Assembly: GCF_000368045.1 (NCBI RefSeq)
Contig: NZ_KB849236.1
Coordinates: forward strand, 917,253 to 981,252
DNA: 64,000 nt
Source: Acinetobacter johnsonii CIP 64.6
GTDB taxonomy: Bacteria; Pseudomonadota; Gammaproteobacteria; Pseudomonadales; Moraxellaceae
Direction: 5' to 3'
The notes under the pieces are model-generated. The model had not been told where the DNA came from and made no database searches. It worked only from the letters and a program-made list of their open reading frames with translations. Below, one piece after another: positions 60,233-64,000 of this stretch; the stretch's first letter is position 1, and each line of letters opens with the position of its first letter. The position numbers were made by a program, and so were the translations under genes.

Positions 60233-60709
60233 ATGCAGTATTCATTTAATTTAACGCTCAATAATGAACAAGATACCCAAAATTTAGCGCAAATTTTGGC
60301 ACAGCATTTTACGACGGGTGTAGTGTATTTGATTGGGGATTTGGGTGCGGGTAAAACCACGCTAACACGACACTATTTACAGCATTTAGGCCATCAAGGT
60401 TCCGTGAAAAGCCCAACCTATACCTTGGTTGAACCTTACCAAGTTCAAGGGCGTGATATTTTCCATTTTGACTTGTATCGTTTAAATGATCCGTATGAAC
60501 TGGAGCTAATGGGCATTCGTGACTATTTGGAAACGCCCAATGCATTGTTTTTGTTTGAATGGCCGTCTAAAGGGGGCGATGAGATCCCTGAGGCGGACTT
60601 AATTATTGATATTCAAAAATCGGAAGATGAACTGACACGGTCTGCTACCTTAAGTTTCCATTCAGTAGCATTATTACAAGCTTTAGAGAGCCAATTAAAC
60701 AATGCGTGA
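60233..60709 (+). CDS. tsaE: tRNA t6A synthesis ATPase TsaE
   Basis: 158-residue P-loop protein of the threonylcarbamoyl-adenosine (t6A) complex. Walker A GDLGAGKTTL, then SPTYTLVEPY, HFDLYRL and FLFEWPSKGGDEIP, the family signature. ATG at 60233 is chosen by length (E. coli 153); an earlier in-frame start at 60167 adds an odd hydrophobic stretch. It overlaps mutL by 8 bp, so the two are translationally coupled. Confidence 0.93.
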   Translation: MQYSFNLTLNNEQDTQNLAQILAQHFTTGVVYLIGDLGAGKTTLTRHYLQHLGHQGSVKSPTYTLVEPYQVQGRDIFHFDLYRLNDPYELELMGIRDYLETPNALFLFEWPSKGGDEIPEADLIIDIQKSEDELTRSATLSFHSVALLQALESQLNNA

Positions 60710-62642
60710 TGATTTAAAGATACGCCGTATTCATACTTTGAATCCTGCTTTAGCCAACCAAATTGCAGCAGGTGAAGTCATTGAGCGTCCAGCGTCTGTG
60801 GTCAAAGAGTTACTTGAAAACTCGATTGATGCAGGTGCGACAGAGCTGATTATTCGGGTAGAGCAAGGCGGCAGTACTTTAATTGAAATCATGGACAATG
60901 GTCGAGGGATTCACGCTGAAGACCTCTCTTTGGCGGTAATGCGACATGCGACCAGTAAAATCCAAACCGCTGAAGATTTACATGCAATTGTCAGTTTAGG
61001 CTTTCGCGGAGAGGCATTGGCTTCTATTGCAGCGGTGTCGCGTTTAACCTTGACCAGTAGTCAAGCGGATGATGGAATTGGTTATCAAGTTGAAGTCAAT
61101 GGAACTGCATTTGACCATCAAGAGATTCAGGCTGTAGCTGCACCGAAAGGTACGCATATTCGGGTACAAGATTTATTTTTCAATGTGCCCGCACGTCGAA
61201 AATTCCTCAAAAAACCTGGCACAGAGTTTGGTCATATTGAGGAAATCGTCCGGCGTTTAGCGCTGACGCATTTCGATATTCGTTTTGTGCTTGAACATAA
61301 TCAAAGCATCAAACTGAACTTGCCGATTGCAGATAGTGGTGAGCTACGTTTTCAGCGCGTACAACAGTTGCTAGGGCGTGCATTTACTGAAAATGCTTAT
61401 TGGATGGATGCAGATAGCATCAATATGCGTTTAACAGGTTGGTTGGGGCATCCCTCTGATGCGCGGGCTCAGGCTGACTTGCAGTATGTTTATGTGAATG
61501 GTCGAATTGTTAAAGATAAAACCATCTCTCATGCGCTGCGTATGGCTTATGATGGTATTTTGCATGGACATCAGCATGCGGGTTATTTGCTTTTTCTGGA
61601 AGTCGACCCCGAAAATATTGATGTCAATGTACATCCGACCAAACATGAAATTCGCTTTTTGAATCAACGTGAAGTACATGAATTTGTACGTCATTATGCC
61701 AAAGAGACTTTATCGCAGTTTCAAACGGCAACTGCAGATTTATCTGATGCAATGAAGGTTGCAGAGAATCAAGCTTTGATGTCTGTGCAGCCTCGCTATC
61801 AAGAGCCTTTGCAGTTGCATCGTCGTGTTGAGCCTGAACAAACTGGTGAGCAAGCTCCATCGGATGTGCTCACTGACTTTGGTTCAAATCAACCGCAAGG
61901 CGTCCATTATTCGGCGCAACCTTCACGCTATCAGGGCTCACAACAGCTCAATAATGCCTTGCAAAGCTATTTAGCACCTCTACGTGATACATCATCTGGT
62001 GTTGATCAAGCTCAGCCTTTGGCTGATTTTGCAGTGCAAAGCCCTAAAGTCGATGAACATCCGTTGGGAATTGCAATTGCACAATTACATGGTATTTATG
62101 TGCTGGCTCAAAATACAGAAGGGCTGATTATTGTTGATATGCATGCAGCGCATGAGCGTATTCTGCTACAGCAAATGAAGTCAGCATGGGATAAACCGGA
62201 GTTTTGGACTTCTCAGCAGTTACTCATTCCCAAAGTGATTAATATCACGCGGATGCAAGCGACACGAGTGGAAGAACTCAAAGATCAATTGGCGCGTTTA
62301 GGTCTTGAAATTGATCAATATGGCGATGAGCAGGTCATTGTTCGTGGTGTGCCTGCAATTTTACATAAAGCCAATTTTGAGGCGCTGGTACCTGAATTAC
62401 TGAACGATTTGGATCCAAATGATGAAGCGCAGGGCTTACTGCAAAAGCGTGATCAAATTCTAGCGGGTATGGCCTGTCATGGTGCTGTTCGCGCGCATCG
62501 CATTTTGGGTCTTTCTGAAATGAATGCTTTGCTTCGTCAAATGGAACAAACTGAATTTGCCAGCCAATGTAACCATGGTCGCCCAACTTGGCGTGCGTTT
62601 CCATTGGCTCAACTAGATAAGCTTTTTGCTCGAGGAGAGTAG
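60702..62642 (+). CDS. mutL: DNA mismatch repair protein MutL
   Basis: 646 residues. GHKL ATPase N-terminus: LLENSIDAGATEL, DNGRGIHAEDL, SLGFRGEALASI, GTHIRVQDLFFNVPARRKFL. A Gln/Ser-rich linker (about 340-440) joins the C-terminal dimerisation domain with DMHAAHERILLQ (479-490), MACHGAVRAH and QCNHGRPTW. These match the endonuclease-type MutL, but the last acidic residue of DQHA(X)2E(X)4E is Gln490. Overlaps tsaE; miaA follows immediately. Confidence 0.96.
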   Translation: MRDDLKIRRIHTLNPALANQIAAGEVIERPASVVKELLENSIDAGATELIIRVEQGGSTLIEIMDNGRGIHAEDLSLAVMRHATSKIQTAEDLHAIVSLGFRGEALASIAAVSRLTLTSSQADDGIGYQVEVNGTAFDHQEIQAVAAPKGTHIRVQDLFFNVPARRKFLKKPGTEFGHIEEIVRRLALTHFDIRFVLEHNQSIKLNLPIADSGELRFQRVQQLLGRAFTENAYWMDADSINMRLTGWLGHPSDARAQADLQYVYVNGRIVKDKTISHALRMAYDGILHGHQHAGYLLFLEVDPENIDVNVHPTKHEIRFLNQREVHEFVRHYAKETLSQFQTATADLSDAMKVAENQALMSVQPRYQEPLQLHRRVEPEQTGEQAPSDVLTDFGSNQPQGVHYSAQPSRYQGSQQLNNALQSYLAPLRDTSSGVDQAQPLADFAVQSPKVDEHPLGIAIAQLHGIYVLAQNTEGLIIVDMHAAHERILLQQMKSAWDKPEFWTSQQLLIPKVINITRMQATRVEELKDQLARLGLEIDQYGDEQVIVRGVPAILHKANFEALVPELLNDLDPNDEAQGLLQKRDQILAGMACHGAVRAHRILGLSEMNALLRQMEQTEFASQCNHGRPTWRAFPLAQLDKLFARGE

Positions 62643-62648
62643 TTGTAC

Positions 62649-63593
62649 ATGTCAACTCAATTGCCGGTCATCAATTTAATGGGGCCAACTGCAAGTGGTA
62701 AAACTGCTTTGGCATGTCAGCTCTATGAGCAAGGAAATTTTGAACTGATATCTGTAGATTCAGCATTGGTCTTTAAGGATATGGATATTGGTACAGCAAA
62801 GCCGACCAAAGAAGAGTTACTGCAATATCCACATCACCTTATCGATATTATTAGCCCATTAGAAGTCTACTCGGCTGCAAACTTTGTTGAAGATGCATGT
62901 GGTCTAATTGATGATATGCATGCACGAGGTAAAACCCCGATTTTGGTGGGTGGAACTATGCTCTATTTCAAGGCACTTTTAGAAGGTCTTTCAAGCAATT
63001 TACCGAGCGCAGATTATGCTGTTCGTGCTGAAATAGAAGCTAAAGGTGAAAGTGAGGGTTGGTCTGCGGTCTATGCTGAATTATGTAGTGTGGATCCACT
63101 GGCGGGCGAAAAATTTAAAGTGAGTGATAAACAACGTATTATTCGCGCTTTAGAAGTTTACAAGTTGACAGGGCAGCCCATTACTAAACTTCAAGCTGAA
63201 CAGCCTAAAAACGTGCCTTATCGCTATAATTTTCATAATTATGCTTTGATGCCAGACCGTGCCGAATTGCACCAAAGAATTGCACAACGCTTGAAAATTA
63301 TGTGGGACATCGGATTTTTGAATGAAGTGGAAGCACTTATGAAAAAATACGATTTAGATGAAAATTTACCCTCTATGCGCTCAGTTGGGTATCGACAAGC
63401 ACTCGAATTTTTACAGAAAGGAGATAAAACAGTCGAAAAACAACGTGAAATGGAGGATAAAGCACTTTTTGCGACACGACAACTTGCCAAACGTCAATAC
63501 ACTTGGTTAAGATCTTTGCAAGAGGCACATAAATTTACAACGTATTCTACTATCACGCAGGCACAAGAAGACTTGCGAAACTGCTACGGATAA
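62649..63593 (+). CDS. miaA: tRNA dimethylallyltransferase MiaA
   Basis: Adds the isopentenyl group to A37 of tRNAs reading U-starting codons. About 314 residues. P-loop GPTASGKTALA, DSALVFKDMDIGTAKPT, GGTMLYFKALLEG, and the tRNA-recognition SDKQRIIRALEVY. The classical Gln in DSxQVY is Leu/Val here (DSALVF). ATG 62649 is preferred; TTG 62643 directly after the mutL stop has better ribosome-site spacing (GAGGAG) and cannot be excluded. Confidence 0.95.
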   Translation: MSTQLPVINLMGPTASGKTALACQLYEQGNFELISVDSALVFKDMDIGTAKPTKEELLQYPHHLIDIISPLEVYSAANFVEDACGLIDDMHARGKTPILVGGTMLYFKALLEGLSSNLPSADYAVRAEIEAKGESEGWSAVYAELCSVDPLAGEKFKVSDKQRIIRALEVYKLTGQPITKLQAEQPKNVPYRYNFHNYALMPDRAELHQRIAQRLKIMWDIGFLNEVEALMKKYDLDENLPSMRSVGYRQALEFLQKGDKTVEKQREMEDKALFATRQLAKRQYTWLRSLQEAHKFTTYSTITQAQEDLRNCYG

Positions 63594-63686
63594 AGCAAAA
63601 TTTAGCTACTATCTTTTTTATAATTTTTAATTGAAAAATAAAGATAGTTTTTTGCGCTGATTTTTAAATTTTTTTGGAGTTATAAC

Positions 63687-64000
63687 ATGTCTAAAGGTCA
63701 AACTTTGCAAGATCCGTTCTTAAATTCTCTCCGTAAAGAACGTATTCCTGTCTCTATCTTCCTTGTAAACGGTATTAAGTTACAAGGTCATATTGAATCT
63801 TTCGACCAATATGTTGTTTTATTAAAAAATACAGTAAGCCAAATGGTTTACAAGCATGCAATTTCTACAGTTGTTCCTGCACGTAACCCGCGTCCTGCTG
63901 GTGCACCTGCTGGCGCTGGTCAACAAGGTAGCTTTGGCGGTCAACAAGGCGGCTTTGGCGGTCAACAAGGCGGCTTTGGCGGTCAACAAGGCGGCTTTGG
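63687..64000 (+). CDS. hfq: RNA chaperone Hfq, 3' end beyond the window
   Basis: Hfq assists small-RNA pairing. ATG at 63687 after GGAG. The Sm core is complete: SKGQTLQDPFLNSLRKE, VFLVNGIKLQGHIESFDQYV-type Sm1 region and the Sm2 motif YKHAISTV. After about residue 75 the tail becomes Gly/Gln-rich (GQQG[SG]FG units), as in other Moraxellaceae. The reading frame is open at the window edge, so the length is not known. Follows miaA, the usual bacterial order. Confidence 0.95.
   Translation, partial: MSKGQTLQDPFLNSLRKERIPVSIFLVNGIKLQGHIESFDQYVVLLKNTVSQMVYKHAISTVVPARNPRPAGAPAGAGQQGSFGGQQGGFGGQQGGFGGQQGGF
63918..64000 (+). repeat. hfq: 21-bp tandem repeats in hfq encoding GQQGGFG
   Basis: Four successive units of 21 bp, the first with one Ser codon, the last cut by the window edge. 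Each encodes Gly-Gln-Gln-Gly-Gly-Phe-Gly. Confidence 0.9.

Noticed and set aside
1..64000. CRISPR arrays, tRNA or rRNA genes, prophage
   Set aside because: No regularly spaced repeats with unique spacers, no cloverleaf with a CCA-adjacent acceptor, and no phage structural genes were seen on reading both strands.

Overview
The window looks like chromosomal DNA of an Acinetobacter species (Moraxellaceae). I infer this from the moderately AT-rich base composition, the monomeric isocitrate dehydrogenase next to a dimeric one, an Hfq with a Gly/Gln-rich tail, the tsaE-mutL-miaA-hfq block, and many proteins typical of that genus. Most of it is core or soft-core genome. One AT-rich accessory pocket (about 4.85-8.1 kb) carries two insertion sequences and a broken gene. 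No rRNA, tRNA, CRISPR array or prophage was recognised.

Layout. 0-4.8 kb: a 5'-truncated M61 peptidase, a periplasmic hydroxyisourate hydrolase and the monomeric NADP-isocitrate dehydrogenase behind a leader that can fold. 4.85-8.1 kb: an IS3-family element with a well-phased -1 frameshift signal, and an IS5-family element that splits a DUF2971 gene. 8.1-20.5 kb: RluE, dimeric Icd, two tiny low-complexity genes, an M23 lipoprotein, an MFS transporter, a flavin reductase, TcyP, PhzF, a periplasmic M16 protease and an amidohydrolase. 20.6-32.4 kb: small conserved proteins, two 486-codon CYTH-CHAD paralogues (one decayed), thiE, hemL, ruvC, fxsA and a LysE-type exporter. 32.4-38 kb: metK and tkt divergently transcribed, then GNAT and YceI genes. 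38-41 kb: an amidotransferase and a TetR divergon controlling an SDR and a DsbA-like isomerase.

41-50.2 kb is a C2-compound catabolic region. The ethanolamine permease and both ethanolamine ammonia-lyase subunits (eat-eutB-eutC) form a tight operon. Beside it lie an ExaC-type acetaldehyde dehydrogenase, a divergent GAF/winged-helix regulator, a hydrolase and an iron-type alcohol dehydrogenase. Ethanolamine and ethanol would converge on acetaldehyde and then acetate. No microcompartment shell genes are present. Two intergenic regions here share an 11-bp-phased direct repeat, eat has a 7 x 7-bp tandem repeat upstream, and the alcohol dehydrogenase gene is followed by an 85-nt perfect three-way-junction element. 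50.4-59 kb: a PcfJ-like protein, a Pif1-like helicase, a voltage-gated-type potassium channel, an MFS transporter, DUF441, RsuA, a GNAT and a RelB/DinJ-like protein. 59-64 kb: an RluA-family synthase, tsaE, mutL, miaA and the start of hfq, cut by the window edge.

The most unusual items are the structured intergenic elements (48.9, 23.6, 26.2 and 2.4 kb), the shared operator-like repeats of the ethanol/ethanolamine region, and the adjacent Gln-rich and Lys-rich microproteins.
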